Below the pieces are notes generated by a model. It worked only from the letters and a program-made list of their open reading frames with translations. It searched no databases and was not told the origin of the DNA. 17,454 nt of DNA. It comes from CAZMYO01 sp964570525 (GTDB taxonomy: Bacteria > Patescibacteriota > Patescibacteriia > Magasanikbacterales > GWA2-37-8). The translations under genes and the position numbers were made by a program. Location of the stretch: the NCBI GenBank assembly GCA_964570525.1, contig CAZMYO010000066.1:1-17454 (forward strand), written 5' to 3'. Position 1 is the first letter of the stretch. Each line of letters begins with the position of its first letter. Positions 5,636-11,733 of this stretch are shown one piece after another.

Positions 5636-5685
5636 AACCTGTATGGTTAAGAGTAAATAATTTAATTAACACTTTTGACTTCCCT

Positions 5686-5694
5686 AGTATACCA
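5686..5694 (-). promoter_or_regulatory. Extended -10 promoter TGG-TATACT
   Basis: On the minus strand TGG is followed directly by TATACT (5686-5691). The -35 region is poor. It is the only good promoter element upstream of the HU gene starting at 5635. Confidence 0.55.
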
Positions 5695-5768
5695 CTTATC
5701 ATCTATTTTTGCTACAGTTAGCACAAATGAGTTGTCCACAGGGTCATTCGACCCTGCAAGCAGGTCTT

Positions 5769-5920
5769 GTCATTGCGAGGAGTGAGGAACGAACGACCTG
5801 GCTTCGCCGAAGCGTAGCTACGCCAAGGCGAGCGCGGCAATCCCATTGTATTTAGGTGTTCCTTAATTCAGGAGATTGCTTCGCGGAGTTTATCCCGCCA
5901 GAGGCGGGGCTCGCAATGAC
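5769..5920. repeat. 152-bp imperfect palindromic intergenic repeat
   Basis: Perfect 11-bp ends GTCATTGCGAG and CTCGCAATGAC enclose several smaller palindromes: CGTAGCTACG (centred near 5817), GGCTTCGCC with a GGCGAGCGC-like partner, and CCCGCC-AGA-GGCGGG (5894-5908). The inner arms GCAATCCC and GGAGATTGC are also related. The ends match a repeat type I know as common in intergenic regions of many bacteria. No reading frame is supported. It fills most of the gap between the HU gene and rny. Confidence 0.75.
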
Positions 5921-5929
5921 AGCAGGTGT

Positions 5930-7480
5930 TTATTTAGCGTATTCGACCACTCTTGTTTCTCGAATTACAGAAACGCGGATTTCACCGGGGTATTTCAATT
6001 CCTGCTCAATTTTATGCGCGATATCCTTGGCTAATTGGAAAGCAGAATAGTCGTCAATTTCATTAGGCTTCACAAAGACACGCACTTCGCGCCCAGCCTG
6101 AATGGCGTAAACCTTATCAATGCCCGGGAAACCTCCGGCAGTTTTTTCCAAGTCTTCCAAGCGAGTGATGTACTGTTCGTAACTGTCGCGGCGCGCGCCG
6201 ACCCGGGAAGCGGAAACAGCGTCAGCCGCCTTAGCAATGGAAGAATAGATATTGTAAGGTTTGTCGTTGTGGTGAGTTAGCGCGGCCTGGCAAATATCCT
6301 CATCCATAGTGAATTTTTTGAGAATCATGTGGCCGATTTCCGGATGCGAACCCTGTGTCTCGTGGTCTACCGCTTTGCCGATGTCATGGAAGAAGCCGCA
6401 TTTCTTGGCTAGAGTCTCATCGAGCCCAAGTTCGGCCGCAATGATTGCCGCCAGGTACCCAACCTCCATGGAGTGGTTAATTACATTTTGGCCGTAACTC
6501 GTGCGGTATTTAAGCCGGCCGACGATATTAACCAGTTTGGGATCAATACCGGTGATACCCATTTTGTAGAGAGCCTCTTCACCGGCGCGTTTGATGTCGA
6601 GCGACAGATCTTGTTTGGCTTTCTCGATAAATTCTTCAATGCGCGCGGGCTGAATGCGTCCGTCCGCAATCAGCTTCTCGAGCGCCAGTTTGGCAATCTG
6701 GCGGCGAATGGTGGAGAATCCGGAAATAACGATGGAATCCGGCGTATCGTCAATAATAATTTCACAGCCGGTGAGCTTTTCAATCGTTTTAATGTTGCGG
6801 CCTTCCTTGCCGATAATCCTACCTTTCATTTCTTCGCTCGGGATAGTAATCGCGGTAGAAGTGTTTTCGGCGGCGTGCGAAGAAGCGCAGCGTTGAATAG
6901 CGTCCACGATAATCACTTTAGCTTTTTCTTCAAAGACTTCGGTAGATTCTTTTTCCAATTTAATAATACGGCCCAAAAGGTCGGTCTTGCTGGTTTCTTC
7001 CACCTTTTTTAACAGTTCTTGCCTCGCCTCATCTTTACTTAAGTCCGCGACCTCCTGAAGTTTGGCGACTTCTTGATCGCGAATCTGCTCAATCTCTTGC
7101 TTAATTTGCTGGACGCGCTCCACTTTTTTTAGGAGTTCTTGCTGCTTGTCCTGGAATTCCAGAAGTTTTTGATCGAATAAATTTTCTCGTTTTTCCAAAC
7201 GCTGTTTTTCGCTATGCGCGTCTTGACGCAGGCGCACTTCTTCCCGCTTCGCCTCGTCAATCATCCGGGACGCTTTTTCTTTGGCTTCGAGAACAATATT
7301 CTGTTCTTTATTTTTAGCCCCGGTTAAAATTTGTTCGGCCTTGGCTTCGAGCGAATTGGCTTGCGCTTGCGCCACCTTTTTGCGCAAAAAGTACCCAATC
7401 ACCACCCCTGCCCCGCCCATCGCAAATACGGCGCCGAGCACAATAAAGAGCTTGGCGATGAAACTAAGATTTCCAATCAT
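5930..7480 (-). CDS. rny: Ribonuclease Y
   Basis: A 516-aa membrane-anchored endoribonuclease that starts mRNA decay. Domains in order: an N-terminal transmembrane helix (about 5-31, ending YFLRKK); a long charged coiled coil (about 35-190, rich in E, K and Q); a KH RNA-binding domain with MKGRIIGKEGRNIKTIE (218-234) and GCEIIIDDTPDSIVISGF; an HD phosphohydrolase domain with H336 (NHSMEVG), H365-D366 (FFHDIGKA) and D420 (KAADAVSASR); and the conserved C-terminal part ending KYPGEIRVSVIRETRVVEYAK. The length is about 520, as in Bacillus. All catalytic metal ligands are present. The ATG at 7480 has no SD. The leader contains a hairpin GATGAAAA/TTTTCATC (7511-7530), and the upstream small gene's terminator ends 74 nt before the start. 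Confidence 0.97.
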   Translation of the reverse strand: MIGNLSFIAKLFIVLGAVFAMGGAGVVIGYFLRKKVAQAQANSLEAKAEQILTGAKNKEQNIVLEAKEKASRMIDEAKREEVRLRQDAHSEKQRLEKRENLFDQKLLEFQDKQQELLKKVERVQQIKQEIEQIRDQEVAKLQEVADLSKDEARQELLKKVEETSKTDLLGRIIKLEKESTEVFEEKAKVIIVDAIQRCASSHAAENTSTAITIPSEEMKGRIIGKEGRNIKTIEKLTGCEIIIDDTPDSIVISGFSTIRRQIAKLALEKLIADGRIQPARIEEFIEKAKQDLSLDIKRAGEEALYKMGITGIDPKLVNIVGRLKYRTSYGQNVINHSMEVGYLAAIIAAELGLDETLAKKCGFFHDIGKAVDHETQGSHPEIGHMILKKFTMDEDICQAALTHHNDKPYNIYSSIAKAADAVSASRVGARRDSYEQYITRLEDLEKTAGGFPGIDKVYAIQAGREVRVFVKPNEIDDYSAFQLAKDIAHKIEQELKYPGEIRVSVIRETRVVEYAK

Positions 7481-7553
7481 ATATTGTTATATAATCATCG
7501 CTCGCTCGGAGATGAAAATTCATTTTCATCTCACTTACTTCGCTTGATTATAA

Positions 7554-7576
7554 TAAAAAATCCTCATGATTTGAGG
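7554..7576 (-). terminator. Terminator of the 43-aa gene
   Basis: On the minus strand TCCTCA-AATCA-TGAGGA is followed by TTTTTTATT. It lies between the small gene at 7644-7775 and rny, separating the two transcripts. A second GC-rich stem-loop without a T run precedes it at 7588-7613. Confidence 0.8.
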
Positions 7577-7643
7577 ACACTAGGTTTGGCGCCCCGATGA
7601 AAATCGGCGCGCCCAAGATTGAGAAGAAAAATTCGCCTGTTAA

Positions 7644-7775
7644 TTAAAACATCGCCGCCGCGGTTTTCGGAAGCACGACAATTGCAGTTGTAATAACGGT
7701 AGTCGTAGCGAGATGTTTAATAAACATAGGGGAGAGAATTTCCGCCATATTCTGACAAACGGCGTCTTCTTTCAT
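7644..7775 (-). CDS. 43-aa hydrophobic small protein
   Basis: A 43-codon frame with an N-terminal amphipathic part MKEDAVCQNMAEILSPMFIKH and one hydrophobic, threonine-rich segment LATTTVITTAIVVLPKTAAAMF that could span or lie on a membrane. No family is recognised. Support comes from its signals: a consensus promoter (TTGACA-17-TATACT at 7823-7851) starts transcription about 40 nt before the ATG, and a rho-independent terminator lies 70 nt beyond the stop. A transcript of roughly 265 nt is therefore expected. GAGG lies 14 nt before the ATG, too far for a good SD. The alternative is that this is a small non-coding RNA and the frame is incidental. Confidence 0.6.
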   Translation of the reverse strand: MKEDAVCQNMAEILSPMFIKHLATTTVITTAIVVLPKTAAAMF

Positions 7776-7822
7776 CCGTACTTAATGGTCCTCAAAATCC
7801 ATTAAAATTTAAGATTGCTTTC

Positions 7823-7851
7823 AGTATAGCAGGTGCCAAGGGTTTTGTCAA
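7823..7851 (-). promoter_or_regulatory. Promoter TTGACA-17-TATACT
   Basis: Perfect -35 (7846-7851) and near-perfect -10 (7823-7828), with TGC before the -10. The stop codon TGA of the gene ending at 7848 is contained in the TTGACA itself. Confidence 0.85.
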
Positions 7852-9551
7852 TGTTTAGTTTCTGTCTCAAGGCTAGAAATCTTTTTTTCTAGGTTGTTCA
7901 TCATTTCAGCTAACGTCGGTTCTTCTTCAGCAATATTGAGTTTAAATATAGCTAAAAAGCGCTTTTTAGACTCCAGGTTTTGCTTGTAAGCTTGGATTTT
8001 TTTGGCATGCTTTTTATTGGTAAGAGCCGCCTTCTCCAATCCTTCGAGCATCTGCGTTAAATCATCTGTTAAGTTGGGGGCCTGCGAATGCAGTATCTTC
8101 TTGGCCTCTTCCGGGGTAATGAGAGCGTCCAGCACCTTCTCTGCTTGAGGATTGGGAAGCATCTGATAGTTTTCATACTCAAGAAGGAGACTTTCTTTAA
8201 ACTCAAGCTTAATATCTTTTGCTTGTTTTCGCAAAGCTTCCAAATAGCGCTTGGTCTCTTGGGGTGTTTGCGCCAGGGTTACAGCTGACGTACTAGCGTC
8301 TGCTTCCCAGCGCCCCAGACCAAATGTTGGCACGGCATCATTCTGGTTTTGAAAGTTACCAAAAATGATTCCCGTTCGCTTTCCCTGCGGGTCATAGGGA
8401 AAAGTGTCGTCGCCCGGAATGATTGCTTTTTGGACCAGCGACTTTTGAGGGTATTCGGGCCTGCCTTTAGCGTTATAATACGTGGGGAAGGTTATTTGTT
8501 GGCGAAGCATTTGAATATACGCGGCCCGTAAATCTTGTAAAGAAAAACGGTCGGCGATGATCTCAAAAAACAGCGCTTGAGCTCTTAGGCGTTGGTTGTT
8601 TACGTAGAGGCGGTAGAGGTCGTCCAATGCTTGAGAATCGATTTCATCTAAGTGAAATTGTTTGAGTTTTTTTTCTACCACATCCATGAGCGGAGAGAAC
8701 CTTTTCTTTCCATAATCATAATGAGATTTAACAATTAGGTTGCTTACTTCATCATAACTCATGCCGAGACCGTAGAGTGTGGCAACAGCTTTAAGCGCTT
8801 CCACGACTTGGCCGGCATCATACTCATACAAACCGCCGCTTTCTTCTTCCGGAGTTGTTAATGTCCGGGCTATCTTTGTGAGACTGAAGTGGGGGCCAGT
8901 TTGAAAAATACCACTAAAGTAAGCTTGGGCCTCGGTCAAAACCCCGTCAACATAATTAGGAGAGCGTTTGAAATGGTAGCGATGGATGAGCTCGTGCACC
9001 AAGATGCTTACCGTCGAATGTAGGACGCCTTTTTTTAGAAAAACATTAACCTGGTCTCTTAATGGCGGTTTTGGATCCATGAGTTCTATTATTGGTTCGA
9101 ATATCTTAGCATGCCCGCCCTCCTCTATAAGGTTAACGATCTTTTGTCGGCGTATTTCTTTTGACGCAAAAGTAATTTTTTCGTCCGGGAAGTTTGGCTG
9201 GCGTTCCAGATCATTGGTAAAAATTTTAATTCCTAAATCCTGGAGCGGCTGGAAGAACCGGGTCTCGGTTTCCGCCCGCTGCAGCCAGGCCGCGGTTATT
9301 TTTTCAAAACCCCGGTCGTCTAAAAATTCTGGATTATAGATAGCACCATAATCTCGAATTTCAAATTTTTCCAGTTCCTTGTGCAATTTTTCTCTTTCCG
9401 CCAAAAGTTCATCGTAGCGCTGGCCGATCATACTCTGATATTCGTGCGCTTCCCGCTCTTCGCCCGGAGCAATCTTTGCCAGCCACTGCCAGGCTTTCTT
9501 CTCGCCCCCTGATTCGTGAGGTTCGTCAACTTTAAATTTTTCTGAAGGCAT
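7848..9551 (-). CDS. HExxH putative metallopeptidase, uncharacterised
   Basis: A 567-aa soluble protein with no signal peptide. A zinc-protease motif is clear: HELIHRYHF gives H186, E187 and H190. A downstream glutamate in GVLTEAQAYFSG, 17 residues after the second histidine, suits the third ligand of a gluzincin-type site. The N-terminal part is charged and helical (about 20-75). The second half alternates helical segments with a central loop (GDDTFPYDPQGKRTG), and the C-terminus is a charged coiled coil (KKISSLETETKH). I do not recognise the family beyond the motif, and proteolysis is unproven. The ATG at 9551 (MPSEKFK) is preferred; an in-frame TTG at 9566 would add five residues. Neither has an SD. 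It probably shares a transcript with the acidic protein gene just upstream. Confidence 0.75.
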   Translation of the reverse strand: MPSEKFKVDEPHESGGEKKAWQWLAKIAPGEEREAHEYQSMIGQRYDELLAEREKLHKELEKFEIRDYGAIYNPEFLDDRGFEKITAAWLQRAETETRFFQPLQDLGIKIFTNDLERQPNFPDEKITFASKEIRRQKIVNLIEEGGHAKIFEPIIELMDPKPPLRDQVNVFLKKGVLHSTVSILVHELIHRYHFKRSPNYVDGVLTEAQAYFSGIFQTGPHFSLTKIARTLTTPEEESGGLYEYDAGQVVEALKAVATLYGLGMSYDEVSNLIVKSHYDYGKKRFSPLMDVVEKKLKQFHLDEIDSQALDDLYRLYVNNQRLRAQALFFEIIADRFSLQDLRAAYIQMLRQQITFPTYYNAKGRPEYPQKSLVQKAIIPGDDTFPYDPQGKRTGIIFGNFQNQNDAVPTFGLGRWEADASTSAVTLAQTPQETKRYLEALRKQAKDIKLEFKESLLLEYENYQMLPNPQAEKVLDALITPEEAKKILHSQAPNLTDDLTQMLEGLEKAALTNKKHAKKIQAYKQNLESKKRFLAIFKLNIAEEEPTLAEMMNNLEKKISSLETETKH

Positions 9552-9608
9552 ATTTATTGAAGCCAATCAACTAGTCAAGAATTGTTTGGTGGAGAGGCGG
9601 CCATCTCT

Positions 9609-9887
9609 TTAGCGCCTGCCCCTTTGAGGGGTGTCATCACTAGGCTCGGTTTCTCCCTCGGGCTCATTTTGAGGCATTTCAATCTCAATCACGCCCCGAT
9701 CGGAGGGCGGCTCGTCCGGTTTTTTGCGCACAATCCCTTGTCCGGGTTCGTGATAACCGTCATCTTGTGGCATTTCTTCCCCCGGATCTTGAGGAATCTC
9801 TAACTCCGGTTGTTTTTCCTGTTTCCGGCGTTCTTGTTCCTCGCGCCGTTTTATCTCTTCAATTATCCAGGGATCTAATGGAGACAT
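9609..9887 (-). CDS. Small acidic, proline-rich protein, unknown function
   Basis: A 92-aa protein. Its N-terminus MSPLDPWIIEEIKRREEQERRKQEK is a charged helix. The rest is low-complexity and probably disordered, rich in P, E, D and Q (EIPQDPGEEMPQDDG, VIEIEMPQNEPEGE), ending in the basic tail QRGRR. No catalytic features are seen. The start at 9887 (ACT-ATG) is chosen because the promoter at 9919-9947 would start transcription about 25 nt upstream, and because the upstream in-frame codons at 9947 lie inside that promoter. No SD. It precedes the HExxH gene by 57 nt on the same strand. I recall similar short proteins with this opening helix in Patescibacteria, but cannot name a family. Confidence 0.7.
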   Translation of the reverse strand: MSPLDPWIIEEIKRREEQERRKQEKQPELEIPQDPGEEMPQDDGYHEPGQGIVRKKPDEPPSDRGVIEIEMPQNEPEGETEPSDDTPQRGRR

Positions 9888-9918
9888 AGTAGTTATGGTT
9901 AAGGCTATTCTGTGTAGA

Positions 9919-9947
9919 ATAATACTCCGGGTCTTAGCTTTGGTCAA
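9919..9947 (-). promoter_or_regulatory. Promoter TTGACC-17-TATTAT
   Basis: -35 TTGACC (9942-9947), -10 TATTAT (9919-9924), 17-nt spacer. The -35 begins two bases after the truB stop codon, so the downstream unit has its own promoter packed against truB. Confidence 0.8.
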
Positions 9948-9948
9948 T

Positions 9949-10635
9949 TTAATCTAAATCTGGCCCTGGTTCTTTGGCATCCTCCAATCTATAATCTCCA
10001 ATTTTAGTGCGTGCTAGTTCTTCGCAGTAAGCGCCAATGCCAAGTTTTTCTCCGATATCATGGGCGAGTGAACGGATGTAAGTGCCAGCCGAACAGGCGA
10101 CCTCTATTTTTAAATATGGCCAAAAATATTCTAATATCTTAATATCCAGTATCTCAATTTCATTCGGCTTTCGTTCAATTATTTTTCCTTGCCGAGCCAA
10201 TTTATACAGCCGCTCGCCGCCAATTTTTTTCGCGGAGTACATCGGGGGAATCTGCAGCTGTTTGCCTATAAAATTTTTGAGTATGTCTTTAACTATATCT
10301 AAGGAAGGCGGCGCTGCGTTGTCTATGTTGCGCGTGGTGATCGTTCCTGTTACATCATACGTATCGCTCACCGCTCCGAGCCGGAGCTTCGCTACATACG
10401 TTTTCGGCAATTTTTTAAACTCATCCAGGCGCTTGGTGGCTTCTCGCCCAACCCCCACAATCAAAAGTCCGGTGGCAAACGGGTCGAGCGTGCCGGCGTG
10501 CCCAACTCGGATTTTTTTGTTGTTAGTCTGAATTTTTATTTTCTTCCTTATATAATTAACCGCGTCAAAGCTAGTCCAGCCGGCCGGTTTGTTAATGAGG
10601 AGAAAATTGTCGTTGCTTAATGGGGGAGTAGGCAT
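9949..10635 (-). CDS. truB: tRNA pseudouridine(55) synthase TruB
   Basis: A 228-aa enzyme that isomerises U55 in the T-loop of tRNAs. The family signature is intact: LLINKPAGWTSFDAVNYIRKK (12-32), then RVGHAGTLDPFATGLLIVGVG with the catalytic aspartate at D51. Next come KTYVAKLRLGAVSDTYDVTG, the QIPPMYSAKKIGGERLYKLARQG motif, and the substrate-binding CSAGTYIRSLAHDIGEKLGIGAYCEELART. The C-terminal PUA-like extension of the E. coli enzyme (314 aa) is absent, as in many short TruBs. The ATG at 10635 (MPTPPLSND) is chosen over a TTG at 10692, because the promoter at 10653-10681 lies between them. That leaves a leader of only about 11 nt and no SD. Confidence 0.96.
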   Translation of the reverse strand: MPTPPLSNDNFLLINKPAGWTSFDAVNYIRKKIKIQTNNKKIRVGHAGTLDPFATGLLIVGVGREATKRLDEFKKLPKTYVAKLRLGAVSDTYDVTGTITTRNIDNAAPPSLDIVKDILKNFIGKQLQIPPMYSAKKIGGERLYKLARQGKIIERKPNEIEILDIKILEYFWPYLKIEVACSAGTYIRSLAHDIGEKLGIGAYCEELARTKIGDYRLEDAKEPGPDLD

Positions 10636-10652
10636 ACTGTTTGGTACGCCGT

Positions 10653-10681
10653 AGTTTACTGGTTGAGCGCTGGTTAGGCAA
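10653..10681 (-). promoter_or_regulatory. Promoter of truB (TTGCCT-17-TAAACT)
   Basis: -35 TTGCCT (10676-10681), -10 TAAACT (10653-10658), 17-nt spacer. It is back-to-back with the plus-strand promoter at 10704-10732, giving a compact divergent region. Confidence 0.55.
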
Positions 10682-10703
10682 GTGATTGGCAAGTGGTTGG
10701 TAC

Positions 10704-10732
10704 TTGACCAAAACCCGATATTGCAGTATTTT
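10704..10732 (+). promoter_or_regulatory. Promoter TTGACC-17-TATTTT
   Basis: -35 at 10704-10709 and -10 at 10727-10732. The sequence from TACTTGACCAAAACCC onward is nearly the same as the promoter at 11175-11203, so promoter and gene were duplicated together. Confidence 0.75.
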
Positions 10733-10760
10733 AACTCCCAACAATCAAGGGAGGAACTTC

Positions 10761-11096
10761 ATGCACACCCTGCTCTTTGCATCCATTTCCATTCTGGCCT
10801 ATATCCAACTGGGGCTATTGATTGGCAAGCTTTCCCTCCTAGCATGGACGGAGTTTAGAATGAACAGGGACGGATCAAGTCGGTTGCTCACTTTTCTTCT
10901 TTTTCCCATTTCCTCATACAGAAATTTGGTGGGTCTGCCGGGAGAAGCGCTTATCAGCGATCATGGTTATAATCGCTGGTACCTGTTTTATTCGATATTT
11001 TATCGGATAATAATGGTTTTCTTCTGGCCGGTGAAGCTTGTCTGGAACATCGTGGCCATCGCCATCTTGAGCCAAATCTGGCTGTTCCGGTCTTAG
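10761..11096 (+). CDS. Two-helix membrane protein, paralogue A
   Basis: A 111-aa protein with an N-terminal hydrophobic helix (about 2-24, ending LIGKLS). A polar middle follows, with the motif FPISSYRNLVG. A second hydrophobic helix in the C-terminal third contains VFFWPVKLVWNIVAIAILSQ. It is homologous to the next gene (11231): shared landmarks are GKLS, F(L/P)xSxYR and FFWPVKxxWNIVAIAI. No known family is recognised. The start is set by the SD GGGAGG (10750-10755) five nt before the ATG at 10761; the frame is open further upstream but would cross the promoter. It has its own promoter and its own terminator, so it is a single-gene unit. Confidence 0.75.
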   Translation: MHTLLFASISILAYIQLGLLIGKLSLLAWTEFRMNRDGSSRLLTFLLFPISSYRNLVGLPGEALISDHGYNRWYLFYSIFYRIIMVFFWPVKLVWNIVAIAILSQIWLFRS

Positions 11097-11117
11097 GTGG
11101 TTGTGTCTGTCTCTCAT

Positions 11118-11160
11118 GCCCGTTTCGACTTAACGTCGGCGGGCTTTCTCTTTTTTATTT
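11118..11160 (+). terminator. Terminator of paralogue A
   Basis: Outer stem GCCCG/CGGGC (11118-11122 and 11140-11144) encloses the inner stem CGAC/GTCG, followed by TTTCTCTTTTTTATTT. Confidence 0.85.
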
Positions 11161-11174
11161 AAGCTCATGAATAC

Positions 11175-11203
11175 TTGACCAAAACCCAATATTAAAGTAT
11201 TAT
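11175..11203 (+). promoter_or_regulatory. Promoter TTGACC-17-TATTAT
   Basis: -35 at 11175-11180 and -10 at 11198-11203. It is a near-copy of the promoter at 10704, with the same -35, the same first 7 spacer bases (AAAACCC) and the same spacer length. Confidence 0.85.
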
Positions 11204-11230
11204 ACTCCCTAACAACTGGAGAGGTGCCAC

Positions 11231-11593
11231 ATGCTCGCGTTCATCATCGTTCTTTCCGCCTGGGCCTATATGCAGATCGGTTTTCTGTTCGGCAAGCTGT
11301 CCCACCAGACGTGGTTCGCGGAGAAACCAAACCCGCTGCTCGTTTTCCTGCTTTTCCCAGTTTCCGCCTATAGGGGTAAAGTCGGCTACAGGGATCAAGC
11401 AGCGATCCAATCTATTTTCGAAGTGGACTATCATAATGAGGGCTATTTTCTCTATAGGACGTTCATGTTTTTTTTCTGGCCGGTAAAATTTATCTGGAAC
11501 ATCGTGGCCATCGCCATCGCGGGGCCAGAATATGCCTACCAGGCAGCAAAAGCGCTGCGCGCGGAGCGCCGAGCCCAGGAGAAATCTGCATAA
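11231..11593 (+). CDS. Two-helix membrane protein, paralogue B
   Basis: A 120-aa protein with an N-terminal hydrophobic helix (1-22, ending FLFGKLS), a middle with FPVSAYRGKVGYRDQ, and a second helix carrying FFFWPVKFIWNIVAIAIAGP. A positively charged C-terminal tail (KALRAERRAQEKSA), lacking in paralogue A, probably faces the cytoplasm. Over the second helix the DNA is closely similar to paralogue A. A GGAGAGGTG SD at 11218-11226 fixes the start at 11231. Third codon positions are richer in G and C (28 of the first 35 codons) than in the MFS gene (15 of 35). Function unknown. Its single-gene unit with private promoter and terminator matches paralogue A. Confidence 0.78.
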   Translation: MLAFIIVLSAWAYMQIGFLFGKLSHQTWFAEKPNPLLVFLLFPVSAYRGKVGYRDQAAIQSIFEVDYHNEGYFLYRTFMFFFWPVKFIWNIVAIAIAGPEYAYQAAKALRAERRAQEKSA

Positions 11594-11615
11594 GACGAGG
11601 CTTTCCAAACCAACA

Positions 11616-11653
11616 GACCGCCCCACTTACCGGGGCGGTCAATACTTTTTTAA
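11616..11653 (+). terminator. Terminator of paralogue B
   Basis: Perfect 9-bp stem GACCGCCCC/GGGGCGGTC (11616-11624 and 11632-11640), then AATACTTTTTTAA. Confidence 0.85.
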
Positions 11654-11674
11654 TCACTTCTTTATTTTCTCCAG

Positions 11675-11703
11675 TTGACTTATCCCTTTTTTTTCTCTAT
11701 AAT
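11675..11703 (+). promoter_or_regulatory. infB promoter TTGACT-17-TATAAT
   Basis: -35 TTGACT (11675-11680), a 17-nt T-rich spacer, and perfect TATAAT (11698-11703). The start site is near 11710, giving a leader of about 24 nt and no SD before the ATG at 11734. Confidence 0.88.
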
Positions 11704-11733
11704 AAGGAAACTTTATCATTCTACAACTGTTGC

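Noticed and set aside
5725..5740. DnaA-box-like TTGTCCACA near an AT-rich stretch
   Set aside because: It is a single imperfect match with no cluster, no dnaA or dnaN nearby, and no support for an origin.
6473..7012. Long open frame on the plus strand opposite rny
   Set aside because: It is antisense to the conserved KH/coiled-coil region of RNase Y, has no start signals, and its composition mirrors the rny codons.
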